DNA of 34,744 nt from Okeania sp. SIO3I5 (GCF_010672085.1 NZ_JAAHHT010000045.1:16622-51365); one strand, 5' to 3'. Numbered from the stretch's first letter, positions 1 through 8,998 are shown. Notes: generated by a model not told the origin, from the letters alone. A program made the numbers and translations.

Positions 1-309
1 TCGGACGTTGCGAGTCGCTCTTTTCTGAAAATAAGCGTCAGATACCTAGAGGTTTGTCTGATTAAATTTTGAGATTTTGACAGAGAAATATGAGGAGAGG
101 TGTTCGGACGTTGCGAGTCGCTCTTTTCTGAAAATAAGCGTCAGATAACAAAAGGTTTGTCTAATGAAACTTTTCAATTTTTAGAGAGAAATATTGAGAG
201 AAGCGCTCGGACGTTGCGAGTCGCTCTTTTCTGAAAATAAGCGTCAGATAGCTAGAGGTTTGTCTGGTGAAATTTTGAAATTTTCACAGACAAATATTAG
301 TAGGTGTAG
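1..309. repeat. Three 103-bp tandem repeats
   Basis: Copies begin at 1, 104 and 207, a period of exactly 103 bp. The first 44 bases of each copy are identical. The remaining ~59 bases are clearly related but diverged, all carrying AGGTTTGTCT and an AGAGAAATAT-like segment. The conserved block contains the small palindrome GCGAGTCGC. A degenerate start of another unit (TCGGACTT) appears near 345. The array may continue left of the window. The alignable spacers argue against CRISPR. No ORF is present. Confidence 0.9.
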
Positions 310-365
310 TCTCAAGTGCTGAGTCATTTTTTTGAGAAAATATAGTCGGACTTAAAAAAGGTAAT

Positions 366-408
366 AGTGTCAGACTTTTTCTATTACAAAAATATGCTCT
401 CTGACACT
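366..408. repeat. Inverted repeat upstream of the CHAT gene
   Basis: AGTGTCAGA (366-374) is the exact reverse complement of TCTGACACT (400-408), with a 25-nt loop. No T-tract follows, so it does not look like a classical terminator. Its role is unknown. Confidence 0.5.
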
Positions 409-434
409 CAAATGCTTTCCCTGTTTTTTAAATC

Positions 435-563
435 TTGTCGATAATCGACAATAAAGCTCGACATTTTTTTGACAAATTCCAAAATCATTGTAGGGCAATA
501 TCTTCAGAATTAATTTAGCTAAGATCGAGAACAGGATTTTTAAATCTTGTCGATTTTCGACAA
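435..563. promoter_or_regulatory. Two operator-like palindromes TTGTCGA-N3-TCGACAA
   Basis: TTGTCGA-TAA-TCGACAA occurs at 435-451 and TTGTCGA-TTT-TCGACAA at 547-563, 112 bp apart. Each is preceded by the same TTTTTAAATC context, so the pair is also a direct repeat. A half-site (CTCGACA) lies near 458. Two dyads of identical arm sequence and 3-nt centre upstream of a single gene suggest binding sites for a dimeric regulator. This is inference. I do not recognise the regulator, and the sequence does not match the cyanobacterial LexA box as I know it. Confidence 0.4.
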
Positions 564-591
564 CATTAAATTATCAGCATGGTGTAAGATT

Positions 592-650
592 CAGTTATCA
601 GTTATCAGTTATCAGTTATCAGTTGTGAGTTAACAGTTATTAGTTATCAG
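592..650. repeat. Heptanucleotide repeat (CAGTTAT)n
   Basis: Several consecutive 7-bp CAGTTAT units, degenerating at the 3' side, end 25 bases before the start codon at 675. The same heptamer recurs at 3664-3735, 4918-4938, 18553-18600 (reverse complement), 22797-22832, 25962-25996 and 27731-27764. Confidence 0.85.
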
Positions 651-674
651 TTTAAACTTTCACAGGAGAATCCA

Positions 675-3600
675 ATGCTAATTCATTCATCTAAACAAAC
701 ACGAAAAAACTATCGAGGCCGTTCTTTTAAAAATCAAGATTTGACAGATGCAGATTTTTCTTTTGCTGATATAAGAGGAGCAGATTTTACCGGAGCAAAT
801 CTCACGAATGCTAACTTCAATTATGCTTTAGCAGGACTAACAAAATTTCGGATAATTATCATATCTATTGTCGTAGGTATCTTATTTTTAACTGCAGGTA
901 TTGCAGCATTTGTTGCTATGTACGTTCCCACACATTTTTTCCCTAGTAAATCAAAGGAAATAAATCATCTTATTGCAGCTATTTTAATACTTCGAGTATT
1001 TGTCAATATTGGTTTATTAGTAATTACTATTCGTCAAGGAATTGCAGAAACAACAAAATATTTACTTTATTTATTTTCTGGAATGATACTAACAATTCCC
1101 ATACTTGGAGCTTTGGCAACAGACGAGGAAAAAATTGATAACTTTTTCGGTTTTTTAGGAATTTCAGAAGCACCAAATTGGGCTATTTGGTTGTTCGGAA
1201 AATTAAGAATTTTCAGGAGTAGCAAGATTATCGAAAGTGTCAATTATTTCTTGAATGGCAATGAAGATGCAAATCATATTATAGACATAATTATTACTCT
1301 GATAATTTCTATTGTGGCAATATTTGTATTAATTTTAACTCTCAGTTTAGCAGTAGTTTTAGCTGAAATTATCGCTGAAAAATGGTTAGCAAATAGAGCA
1401 GTAATAGGAATATTATTATTAATGGCTGGAATACCTATTATTTCAAATTCTTTTAGAAGTAGTCCTTATCCGTTGATTTTTGGTGTCATATATATAGGTT
1501 TTCCTTGCACCCTAATACTAATAACCCAACATCTAGCAAAAAAAATATTAGCTGAAGACTCAAAAAATATTTTTCTCCTCCGATTAGCTATTGCCATTGG
1601 AACTGTAGGAAGCACCTGTTTTAAAAATGCTAATTTAACCGATGCTGACTTTAGTCACGCCATTCTTAAAAGCACAAATTTTCGATTTTCTAATGCCACT
1701 CGCACATTCTGGCGACAAACCAAATATCTGAAATTTGCCAGAGTCGAAAACACTATCTTAGAAGATATAAAAATCAGAGAGTTATTAATAACTGGATGGG
1801 GAAAAGACCAAGAATATATAGGAGCAAACTTGAGGGGAGCTAACCTTGCAGTTGCCGATTTGAATAACGCTAATTTCAGACAAGCAAATTTAAGCGAATC
1901 TTCCCTAAAAGCTGCTTATTTAAACAATGCAAATTTAACTGAAGCATCAGCAATAGGCACTAATTTTTCCACCGCTCAAATGTCAGGAACTTGTTTGGAA
2001 GGTTGGAATATTGACCATACAACTATCCTCGATAATGTTGAGTCAAAATATATCTATTTATTAGAGAAACCACTGCCAGAAACAGACGATAGAGAACGTC
2101 GCCCTAGTAGTGGATATTTTCTACCGGGAGACTTTACAAAATTATTTACAGAAGTCTTAAATACTGTAGATTTAATTTTCCGAAATGGAGTAGATGCTAA
2201 AGCTTTTATGTCATCTTTTCAACAGGTAAAAGATGAAAACCAAGACGTCCCTATGACAATTCGGGGTATGGAAAATAAAGGTGATGGAGTAGTGGTAATT
2301 ACTATTGATGTACCGCCAGAAACAGAGAAGGAAAAAATTCATCGACAGTTCCTCAAATTCTATGAGCAAAATCTAGGAGTGCTAGAGGAAAAATATCAGG
2401 AAGAATTACAAGAAATTAAACGACAGATAAATCAAAATCTTCAGGAAAGTGAGAGAAAGTATCATATTGAGTTGGCAAAAAGAGAGAAACAAGATGCTCG
2501 TTTAGAAGAGCAAAAAAATTACATGATGTCTTTGTTTAATCAGATATTTCAAAAATCAACCTCTGCTAATTATTTGGTAATTATCAATTTTGAAGGGGGA
2601 AATTTTGAAACAGGTTTTCCAGTTATTAGAGCTAATATTTGGTCAGACAATCATCCTTTACCAATTTCTTTTACGGGTAACTTACCTGCAAATTCAGAAA
2701 TTCCTCAGCTCTATCAAAACTGGAGCCAAAAATATGAACAATTAAGAGAATACCATCAAAATTCTGGCTTCCTTCCTAGAATAAAAATGAAGAAACAGCA
2801 GACAACAAATTTTTCTAAAAAAGACATATATCAGGAAATTCGGGAATTAGAAAAAGAGTGGCGATCGCTCCTCAATAACTGGTTGAACGAGGCAAGTTTT
2901 CACAAAATTGAAAAGGCGCTACGAACGAAATTTAATCCTTCAGATCAAGTCAGATTAATTATTCAATCTGAGGATATTTTAATGCAGCGAATTCCCTGGC
3001 ACTTATGGAATTTTTTCTCTGATTATCTATTTGCTGAAACTGCTATAGGTTTGCCGGAAGCTAACCGAGTGGAAAAGTTAGATATTGCTAGGGAAAAAAT
3101 CCGCATCTTGGCAATTTTTGGAAATGACAAAGGGATAAATGTTGAGGCAGATAAAAAATATTTGTCTAGTCTCTCCAGCGAAGCAGAAGTTGTTGATTTA
3201 GTGAAACCAAGTCGCCAAGAATTAGATGAAAAATTATGGGATGAAAAAGGTTGGGATATTATTTGTTTTTCTGGTCATAGTGACAGTGAAGCAGATGGCA
3301 GTACCGGATATTTTTATTTAGGAAATGAAACTAAAATGACAGTTGAGGAATTAGAAAATTCTCTGGCAAGAACTATTAGGAAAGGTCTACAGTTAGCAAT
3401 TTTCAATTCTTGCGATGGATTAGGTTTAGCTCGACAATTTGCTCGGTTACATATTCCGGCAATTATTGTTATGCGAGAAGAAGTTCCAGATTTAGTTGCT
3501 CGGAAATTTTTTAAGTATTTTCTGGAGTCATTTGCTGGTGGAAAATCTCTATATATTTCTGTGCGAGAAGCGAGGGAAAAATTACAAGTATTGGAAGATA

Positions 3601-3707
3601 AATTTCCTGGGGCGAGTTGGTTGCCAATTATTTGTCAAAATTCCGCAGAAATACCTCCCTCATTTCAGTTATCAGTTAACAGTTATCAGTTATCAGCTAA
3701 TAGTTAA
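675..3707 (+). CDS. Membrane pentapeptide-repeat / CHAT-domain protease-like protein
   Basis: This 1010-aa protein starts at an ATG with AGGAG 8 nt upstream. Residues 13-50 are pentapeptide repeats of the A(D/N)(L/F)xx type. Residues 57-310 hold about six hydrophobic segments. A second pentapeptide block spans 313-440, so the membrane domain is inserted into the repeat solenoid. A charged coiled-coil region lies at about 550-615. The C-terminal third (about 750-990) has CHAT features: FSGH (His868) and FNSC (Cys913), the expected caspase-like dyad, preceded by the IPWHLW segment often found before cyanobacterial CHAT domains. CHAT proteins are caspase-HetF-type peptidases, several of which act in defence or cell death; the substrate here is unknown. 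No partner gene is adjacent. The last ~14 residues are encoded by a heptamer repeat. Domain calls are firm; the biological role is open. Confidence 0.85.
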   Translation: MLIHSSKQTRKNYRGRSFKNQDLTDADFSFADIRGADFTGANLTNANFNYALAGLTKFRIIIISIVVGILFLTAGIAAFVAMYVPTHFFPSKSKEINHLIAAILILRVFVNIGLLVITIRQGIAETTKYLLYLFSGMILTIPILGALATDEEKIDNFFGFLGISEAPNWAIWLFGKLRIFRSSKIIESVNYFLNGNEDANHIIDIIITLIISIVAIFVLILTLSLAVVLAEIIAEKWLANRAVIGILLLMAGIPIISNSFRSSPYPLIFGVIYIGFPCTLILITQHLAKKILAEDSKNIFLLRLAIAIGTVGSTCFKNANLTDADFSHAILKSTNFRFSNATRTFWRQTKYLKFARVENTILEDIKIRELLITGWGKDQEYIGANLRGANLAVADLNNANFRQANLSESSLKAAYLNNANLTEASAIGTNFSTAQMSGTCLEGWNIDHTTILDNVESKYIYLLEKPLPETDDRERRPSSGYFLPGDFTKLFTEVLNTVDLIFRNGVDAKAFMSSFQQVKDENQDVPMTIRGMENKGDGVVVITIDVPPETEKEKIHRQFLKFYEQNLGVLEEKYQEELQEIKRQINQNLQESERKYHIELAKREKQDARLEEQKNYMMSLFNQIFQKSTSANYLVIINFEGGNFETGFPVIRANIWSDNHPLPISFTGNLPANSEIPQLYQNWSQKYEQLREYHQNSGFLPRIKMKKQQTTNFSKKDIYQEIRELEKEWRSLLNNWLNEASFHKIEKALRTKFNPSDQVRLIIQSEDILMQRIPWHLWNFFSDYLFAETAIGLPEANRVEKLDIAREKIRILAIFGNDKGINVEADKKYLSSLSSEAEVVDLVKPSRQELDEKLWDEKGWDIICFSGHSDSEADGSTGYFYLGNETKMTVEELENSLARTIRKGLQLAIFNSCDGLGLARQFARLHIPAIIVMREEVPDLVARKFFKYFLESFAGGKSLYISVREAREKLQVLEDKFPGASWLPIICQNSAEIPPSFQLSVNSYQLSANS

Positions 3708-3765
3708 CAGTTGGCAGTTAACAGTTAATAGTTAAAGGAGAATTTTATCAGTTATCAGTTGGCAT
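3664..3765. repeat. CAGTTAT-type heptamers overlapping the CHAT gene's 3' end
   Basis: Degenerate CAGTTAT/CAGTTAA units run from inside the last codons of the CHAT ORF into the spacer. They encode the SYQL-like tail and supply the TAG..TAA stop region. Since 7 is not a multiple of 3, each unit gained or lost would change the reading frame of the tail. Confidence 0.8.
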
Positions 3766-3887
3766 TTATTAGTTAATATAATTGCTTTTACCTTTTTTGA
3801 AGGTGGTTTTACAAAATTACTATCTCCTATCGAAACTGAAAAGTTTAAACGCCTCACATCAAGGCAAAAAAAACTACTTCAACAGTA

Positions 3888-3926
3888 TTACTCATTGATA
3901 AATCTCTCAGAGTTATCAATGAGTAA
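3888..3926. repeat. 14-bp perfect-stem hairpin
   Basis: TTACTCATTGATAA (3888-3901) pairs perfectly with TTATCAATGAGTAA (3913-3926) around an 11-nt loop. It lies 180 bp past the CHAT gene and is followed by (TAATAAG)n heptamers. It could terminate or stabilise the CHAT transcript, although no T-run follows. Otherwise the spacer 3708-4180 contains only repeats. Confidence 0.6.
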
Positions 3927-4004
3927 TGAGTAATAAGTAATAAGTAATAAGGGTTGTATTGTTAACTAGGCACATAACAAATATGTGGTTTAAATGCACA
4001 ACAG

Positions 4005-4176
4005 CTTACCGAAACAATTAAACAATTAAACAATTAAATAATTAGATAATTCAGGTTTAAAGCCTCCCCAATAAAAATGAGTAATGAGTAATAAGTAATA
4101 AGTAATAAGGGTTGTGGGGAAAAAAATCAATTTTTTCCTTTTAGTCAATCCTCTCTCTTTTAGGGAGAGGTAATTA
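4005..4176 (-). repeat. Dispersed repeat R1, copy 1 (internally deleted)
   Basis: It aligns with 8257-8436. Both begin TTACCGAAA, share TTCAGGTTTAAAG and the TTTTTTCCTTTTAGTCAATC block, and end with a CCTCTC...GGGAGAGG hairpin plus TAATTA. The centre is replaced here by (TAATAAG)n heptamers. Other copies lie at 23099, 24752, 25663 and 25994. Confidence 0.75.
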
Positions 4177-4180
4177 TCAA

Positions 4181-4861
4181 TTATCCATTATCCATTATTG
4201 AATTCCCTACTTCCCTGTTCAAGAAGGGTGGAGAATTTAGTGCTAAGTTAGCTAAACTTTTTAAAATACTAAGTACATGATACAAATCATTTCCTGGATT
4301 GAAGATATCGAATATTCTAGATACAGCATACTGTGATGTTTCTCCTTTTACTAATTTGAGAAATCGAAAGCTATTGCCATTCGTAATTAAGCCATAAGTT
4401 GCTTGGTTAGAATTAGGATTAGCTAACATATAGGTTAGTAATTGTGACCTCCCAACTTCTAGAGAAAAAGCTGCTTTTTTAGATTCGATCGCCATTACCC
4501 AAATTTGTTCACATACAGCTAATACATCAATTTTTCCTTTGATAATAATTCCTTCGTCTTCTAGAGAAATTTTTATAGTTTTTTCTGACTTGATACGGAA
4601 GGGAGGAAGGTAGAGGTTTGCTAAGTCTAATAGTGGAGATAAGACTACCATTTTGACAGTATTTTCTAATATGGGCGGTTCTTCTAATAAATTAGAATAG
4701 CTAGTTTGAACCCGATCTAATCTTTGTTTTTCTCCTGCCGATATTTCTGGTAATTCATATTGCCATTCTGGAAAAAATTTATCGTTTTTAACTAACTCTA
4801 GGTTGAATTTTTCTCTAAGTTTCTCTAAAGTTATTTCTTGCGCTGATAGAGTTTGAACCAT
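4181..4861 (-). CDS. Orphan PD-(D/E)XK nuclease-like protein (type I R-subunit-like family)
   Basis: This 226-aa protein belongs by sequence pattern to a cyanobacterial family usually annotated as restriction endonuclease subunit R, although it lacks any helicase part. A PD-(D/E)XK-like core is visible: KGKIDVL with Asp112, then AIESKK with Glu126 and Lys128, followed by Gln140. The segment KMVVLSPLLDLA (70-81) is typical of the family. No hsdM or hsdS gene is nearby, so a working restriction system is unlikely. The natural role of these orphans is not established. The C-terminal end (NSIMDNG) and the stop codon come from a GGATAAT-type heptamer repeat, so the original terminus has probably been replaced. 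The start is the ATG at 4861. Family assignment is fairly sure; nuclease activity is inferred. Confidence 0.8.
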   Translation of the reverse strand: MVQTLSAQEITLEKLREKFNLELVKNDKFFPEWQYELPEISAGEKQRLDRVQTSYSNLLEEPPILENTVKMVVLSPLLDLANLYLPPFRIKSEKTIKISLEDEGIIIKGKIDVLAVCEQIWVMAIESKKAAFSLEVGRSQLLTYMLANPNSNQATYGLITNGNSFRFLKLVKGETSQYAVSRIFDIFNPGNDLYHVLSILKSLANLALNSPPFLNREVGNSIMDNG

Positions 4862-5040
4862 GATTTTTTAATAAGTAGTTGTGCTTTTAGGAATTTTCTA
4901 GTTGAGAGAGGGAAATTTCAGTTATCAGTTATCAGTTGTCAAATATGAATTTAGTGCTACTTTTAATCTCATCAACTCTAAAACTGCTGTGATTTTCAAT
5001 ATTGTATAGCAATCCTATTTAAGTTGTAATATTTTGGTGG

Positions 5041-5960
5041 CAGTTAGGAGTCAGGAGTCAGAATTTTACATTCCCTGAAGCACCCCGACAGAGGTGATGA
5101 ATGATGGAAATTTCTGACTATTGCGTATAGAGCAACAGTCGATACATTTTCTGAAGCACCCCGCCAGAGGTGATGGATAGTCAAAAATTTCTTCTATTGT
5201 GGATAGAGAAACAGTCAATACATTTCCTTAAGCACCCCGCCAGAGGTGATGAGCAGGGAAATTTTCCTTTTATTGCGGATAGAGCAACAGTCAGTACATT
5301 TTCTGAAGCCCCCCCAGAGGTGATGAGTAGGGAAATTTTCCTTTTATTGCGGATAGAGCAACAGTCAGTACATTTTCTGAAGCAACCCCGCCAGAGGTGA
5401 TGGATAGTCAAAAATTTCTTCTATTGCGTATAGAGCAACAGTCGATACATTTTCTGAAGCACCCCGCCAGAGGTGATGGATAGTCAAAAATTTCTTCTAT
5501 TGCGTATAGAGCAACAGTCAATACATTTCCTTAAGCACCCAACCAGAGGTGATGAGTAGGGAAATTTTCCTTTTATTGCGGATAGAGCAACAGTCGATAC
5601 ATTTTATGAAGCACCCAACCAGAGGTGATGAGTAGGGAAATTTTCCTTTTATTGCGTATGGAGCAACAGTCGATACATTTTCTGAAGCACCCAGCTAGAG
5701 GTGATGGATAGTCAAAAATTTCTTCTATTGCGTATAGAGGAACAGTCATTACATTTCCTTAAGCACCCAGCTAGAGGTGATGAGTAGGGAAATTTTCCTT
5801 TTATTGCGTATGGAGCAACAGTCGATACATTTTCTGAAGCACCCCGCTAGAGGTGATGGATAGTAAAAAAAATCTTCTATTGCGTATAGAGAAACAGTCA
5901 GTACATTTTCTGAAGACCCAACCAGAGATGATGAGTAGGGAAATTTTCCTCCTAGAGCGA
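5041..5960. repeat. Twelve-copy 76-bp tandem array of two subtypes
   Basis: The core GAGGTGATG recurs at 5091, 5167, 5243, 5317, 5394, 5470, 5546, 5622, 5698, 5774, 5850 and 5925 (GAGATGATG in the last). Spacing is 76 bp with deviations of only 1-2. After the core, units carry either GATAGTCAAAAATTTCTTC (type A) or GAGTAGGGAAATTTTCC (type B). The first unit is atypical; the order of the rest is A B B A A B B A B A B. Every unit contains TTGC-N7-GCAA, and nearly all contain CACC-N8-GGTG. The whole unit repeats, which rules out CRISPR. ORFs through it on both strands are by-products. It fills the gap between two minus-strand genes, downstream of dnaG. Confidence 0.92.
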
Positions 5961-5977
5961 CTAAATTCTAAATTATA

Positions 5978-7999
5978 CTATAATTCTCCTAAAGGTACTT
6001 GAATTAAATCCTGAATAGTCGTAAGTCTTAACCTTTCCAATTCCTGAATCCATTCTGATTCCGAATAAAATTTTTCTTGATACTTTTTAGCTAATTCAGA
6101 CTCAACAGATAAATCTGTTTTTTGCCACATATTTAAAATAGCACTACGACGTTTTATCGACATAATTAATTCTATAGTTGCCACTGTCGAACGAATTTCT
6201 AAAGGCGCTCTGAGCAGATTTTTTTTTATCTTTTCATCTAAATGAAAAAGATGCTCTAAATTAGCAAGTTTCTCTGGAGTTTCCAAACAACTATCCTGTA
6301 ATTTTGAAATTAAATCATCTGATTCATTAGTTTGATTTTCTGAGAGATTTTCCACAGAAATAATTTGCTGCCATAAAAATCTATTGTGAGAGAAACTAAA
6401 TTGTAAATCTCTTGCTTCCATTGCATCTTTCACATCTTGACGATAGTTCGGACAATGTAAATAAATACGCAGCAATAAAGATTCTGCTTCTGCCAATAAA
6501 CTCCTTTCTATAGGTGGAGATAAAACCCCTGGTGAATTATTTTTTTTAGCCTTAGTAAAGTTTCTATTATTTTGAAGATTAGATTTTAATTGTTTCGCTA
6601 CGAGTAAAGGCGGTGATAAAAATTCATCTTCAGCTAAGAGCTTTTTCCAATTAATGAAAATTTGAGTTAATAAATTTTCAGAAATTAATGAAACTCTCCG
6701 AGGGTCTCCCTGACTCAAAATTTCGGCACAATATTGCAGATAATAAGTAAGCTGATTATCATTAGTTATCTTGGTTAAAGTTTTAACTATTTCTTGATTT
6801 GCTTGAGCATATTCATCTGCCAAGCTGAGATTTTTACTTCCTACTATATTTTGAATTTGCCAATCAATCCATAATGCCGAATTTACCAATAATTCTTGAT
6901 ATTTTTCAGCAGAATAAGTTTTCAAATATTCATCTGCATCTTTTCCATCAGGAATATTCAAAACCCTCAGTTGAACTTCCCCACTATAAGCAAGTTTTTC
7001 TATTTCTCCAATTGCTCGATCAGTAGCTTGAACACCTGCTCTATCAGCATCAAAATTTAAGATAATTTGTTTAGATTCTGTATAACGTAGAAGTTGTCTA
7101 ATTTGAGTTGAACTTAACGCCGTACCAAGAGAAGCAACAACATTATTAATTCCCGCAGCATGAAGAGCGATCGCGTCAAAATATCCCTCTACAACCACAG
7201 CTTTATCTTGTTTAGCAATAGCAGTTTTTGCCTTATCCAAAGCAAATAAAGTTTTACCCTTATCAAATAATTCTGTCTCAGGAGAATTCAAATATTTAGG
7301 TTGTTCATCAGTCAAAGTTCTACCACCAAAACCAATAACTCTACCTTGAACATCATTAATAGGAATTATCAAGCGATCGCGAAATCTATCGTAATAACCA
7401 GTACCAGATTTTCTAGGCAAAATTAATCCTGCTTTTTCTACTAATTCGACAGAAAAACCTTTTTGTTCTACGAGATAACCATAAATAGTTTCCCAACCAT
7501 TAGGAGCATAACCGAGTTGAAATTTTTGAATAGTTTCTTCTGAAATTTGACGTGAATTTTTTAAATACTCCAAAGCAATTTTTCCCTGGGGTTGTCTTAA
7601 GGCGTGTTGATAAAAACTATTCGCCATTGCCAAGATTTCATAAAGTTGTTCCCGCAGAGAAATTTGCCGTTGAAATTCTTGTCTATTTTCTGGTGATTCT
7701 GTTTTAATTTGTATTTGATAACGTCTAGCTAAATCTAAAACTACATCACTAAAAGAAGACTTACCAATTTCCATCAAAAACTTCAAAGAATTACCACCTG
7801 CACCACAACCAAAACAGTAGTACATTTGTTTCGTGGTACTAACAGTAAAGCTCGGAGTTTTTTCTTCATGGAAAGGGCATAATCCTACATAATCTTTCCC
7901 TCGTTTCTTTAAGACGATATGTTCTGAAATAACATCATAAATATCTGCTCTTTGCTTAACTTCTGCAATAGTATCTTGATGAAAACGGAAATTATTCAT
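5978..7999 (-). CDS. dnaG: DNA primase
   Basis: DnaG synthesises the RNA primers for replication at the fork. The 673-aa protein shows the family architecture in order. An N-terminal CHC2-type zinc finger (Cys41, His44, Cys62, Cys65) lies within GLCPFHEEKTPSF and YYCFGCGAGG. The primase core follows, with the RFRDR segment near 205-209. The TOPRIM metal-binding residues are Glu271 in VVEGYFDAI and Asp317/Asp319 in NFDADRAG. A C-terminal helicase-interaction region completes the protein. Length is normal for cyanobacteria. The ATG at 7999 places HPDTI-like residues (FHQDTIAEVKQRADI) where homologues begin. It stands alone: upstream is 1.2 kb of repeats, downstream the 76-bp array, which starts within 20 bp of the stop codon. 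No frameshift or missing residue is seen. Confidence 0.97.
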   Translation of the reverse strand: MNNFRFHQDTIAEVKQRADIYDVISEHIVLKKRGKDYVGLCPFHEEKTPSFTVSTTKQMYYCFGCGAGGNSLKFLMEIGKSSFSDVVLDLARRYQIQIKTESPENRQEFQRQISLREQLYEILAMANSFYQHALRQPQGKIALEYLKNSRQISEETIQKFQLGYAPNGWETIYGYLVEQKGFSVELVEKAGLILPRKSGTGYYDRFRDRLIIPINDVQGRVIGFGGRTLTDEQPKYLNSPETELFDKGKTLFALDKAKTAIAKQDKAVVVEGYFDAIALHAAGINNVVASLGTALSSTQIRQLLRYTESKQIILNFDADRAGVQATDRAIGEIEKLAYSGEVQLRVLNIPDGKDADEYLKTYSAEKYQELLVNSALWIDWQIQNIVGSKNLSLADEYAQANQEIVKTLTKITNDNQLTYYLQYCAEILSQGDPRRVSLISENLLTQIFINWKKLLAEDEFLSPPLLVAKQLKSNLQNNRNFTKAKKNNSPGVLSPPIERSLLAEAESLLLRIYLHCPNYRQDVKDAMEARDLQFSFSHNRFLWQQIISVENLSENQTNESDDLISKLQDSCLETPEKLANLEHLFHLDEKIKKNLLRAPLEIRSTVATIELIMSIKRRSAILNMWQKTDLSVESELAKKYQEKFYSESEWIQELERLRLTTIQDLIQVPLGEL

Positions 8000-8256
8000 A
8001 ATTAGGAAGTAGGTTCATTAATGGATAATTTATAATGGATAATTGATAATTACCTCTCCCTTTTAGCTATGCTTTATAAACATCTTTATTAACATAAAAT
8101 TTGACAAAATAAACAAGTTATACCAAGGGTGAAAAAAGAATGTTACAAATAATAAGGGCGATAAAAAAACTTGCTTATGAGATGTTTTTTTGACGAATTC
8201 AATAAGTTATGAACTAATAATGGCTAAGAAGCTATTCCCATTTTACTCCTTACTCC
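8000..8256. other. Spacer upstream of dnaG
   Basis: The spacer begins with GGATAAT-type heptamers (about 8020-8055) and continues with A+T-rich sequence in which I recognise no gene. The dnaG promoter is presumably here, but I cannot point to a convincing -35/-10 pair. Confidence 0.4.
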
Positions 8257-8436
8257 TTACCGAAATAATTAATAATTAAACAATTAAACAATTAGATCAT
8301 TCAGGTTTAAAGTCTCCCCAATAAAGGGGAAAAAAGCGGTTGAGGGATGGATAGGTAACCTAACCATATCCAATCAACCAAGAGAAATAAATTTTTTCCT
8401 TTTAGTCAATCCTCTCCCTTTTAGGGAGAGGTAATT
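8257..8436 (-). repeat. Dispersed repeat R1, copy 2 (fullest copy)
   Basis: On the minus strand this reads TAATTACCTCTCCC, then a GATTGGATATGG / CATCCATCCCTC block, then TTTAAACCTGAAT and a TTTCGGTAA end. Internal hairpins include a 9-bp arm pair around 8411-8431 and CCCC/GGGG around 8319-8328. GGATAAT-type heptamers lie immediately beside it (8437-8472). Confidence 0.8.
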
Positions 8437-8509
8437 ATTCATTATCCATTATCCATTATCCATTATCCATTAATGAATCCTTACTACTTAAAAAAACGAG
8501 ATATTTGTA

Positions 8510-8545
8510 GAAAACATTTATCAAATTGGTATTATGTATAAGCTT
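8510..8545. repeat. Short dispersed repeat (isolated M1-like end)
   Basis: TATTTGTAGAAAACATTT and the following TATCAAATTGGTATTA recur almost exactly at 28651-28684 and, inverted, near 30105-30140. The sequence resembles the right end of the M1 elements (GTAGAAAAGTTTTTGAG, TGGTATTA), so it may be a solo M1 end. Confidence 0.55.
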
Positions 8546-8780
8546 CTCAAAAGCTTTTTCGGGAGAAAAGTGTAAAGCATTGATATATAAATGCTTTGAG
8601 GTTTAATCAGCAAGTCCTAAATAATTGTCAAAACAATTCAAAATTATTAATTAAAAATTCAAAATAACCTCTGTTAAATTTTCTGCATTTTCCCTGATTG
8701 CCAGGAGGGAAAATCCCTTGGAATGAGCAAAAATTTAGTATTTTTTTGTACTTTTCAAAATTTTCCGGTGCAGTGTCGAG

Positions 8781-8998
8781 TTATACCAATTCCCATGCAT
8801 TAATGCTATACTAGGGCAATACTCCAGTTATCAATTAATTAGTATATATCAAATCATTTTTTTGCTAGTTTTAGCTGATTTAATATTAATTATTGTTATT
8901 TTTACTTCTCCCGTACGGACGTTGCATAAGGACGTCCCTACTACTACCCTACTCCCCTGCTCAACAAAATGTAGAAAAGTTTTTGAGAAATGGTATTA
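8781..8998 (+). mobile_element. MITE-like element M1, copy A
   Basis: This 218-bp segment begins TTATACCAATTCCCA and ends TGAGAAATGGTATTA, imperfect terminal inverted repeats (ATACCA.TT). It is homologous, in opposite orientation, to 20560-20793. Shared blocks include CCCATGCATT.ATGCTATACT, TTTACTTCTCCC.TACGG and ACTCCCCTRCTCAA. No coding capacity. I interpret it as a non-autonomous transposon. Confidence 0.75.

Noticed and set aside
1-309. CRISPR array
   Set aside because: The intervals between the identical 44-mers are ~59 bp and clearly homologous to each other, so they are not spacers. No cas genes are nearby.
4181-4861. Active type I restriction system
   Set aside because: No helicase, methylase or specificity gene is nearby. 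The protein is an orphan domain family.
5170-5411. 76-aa ORFs on both strands
   Set aside because: They are open frames through the 76-bp tandem repeats, with repeated peptide sequence and no independent start signals.
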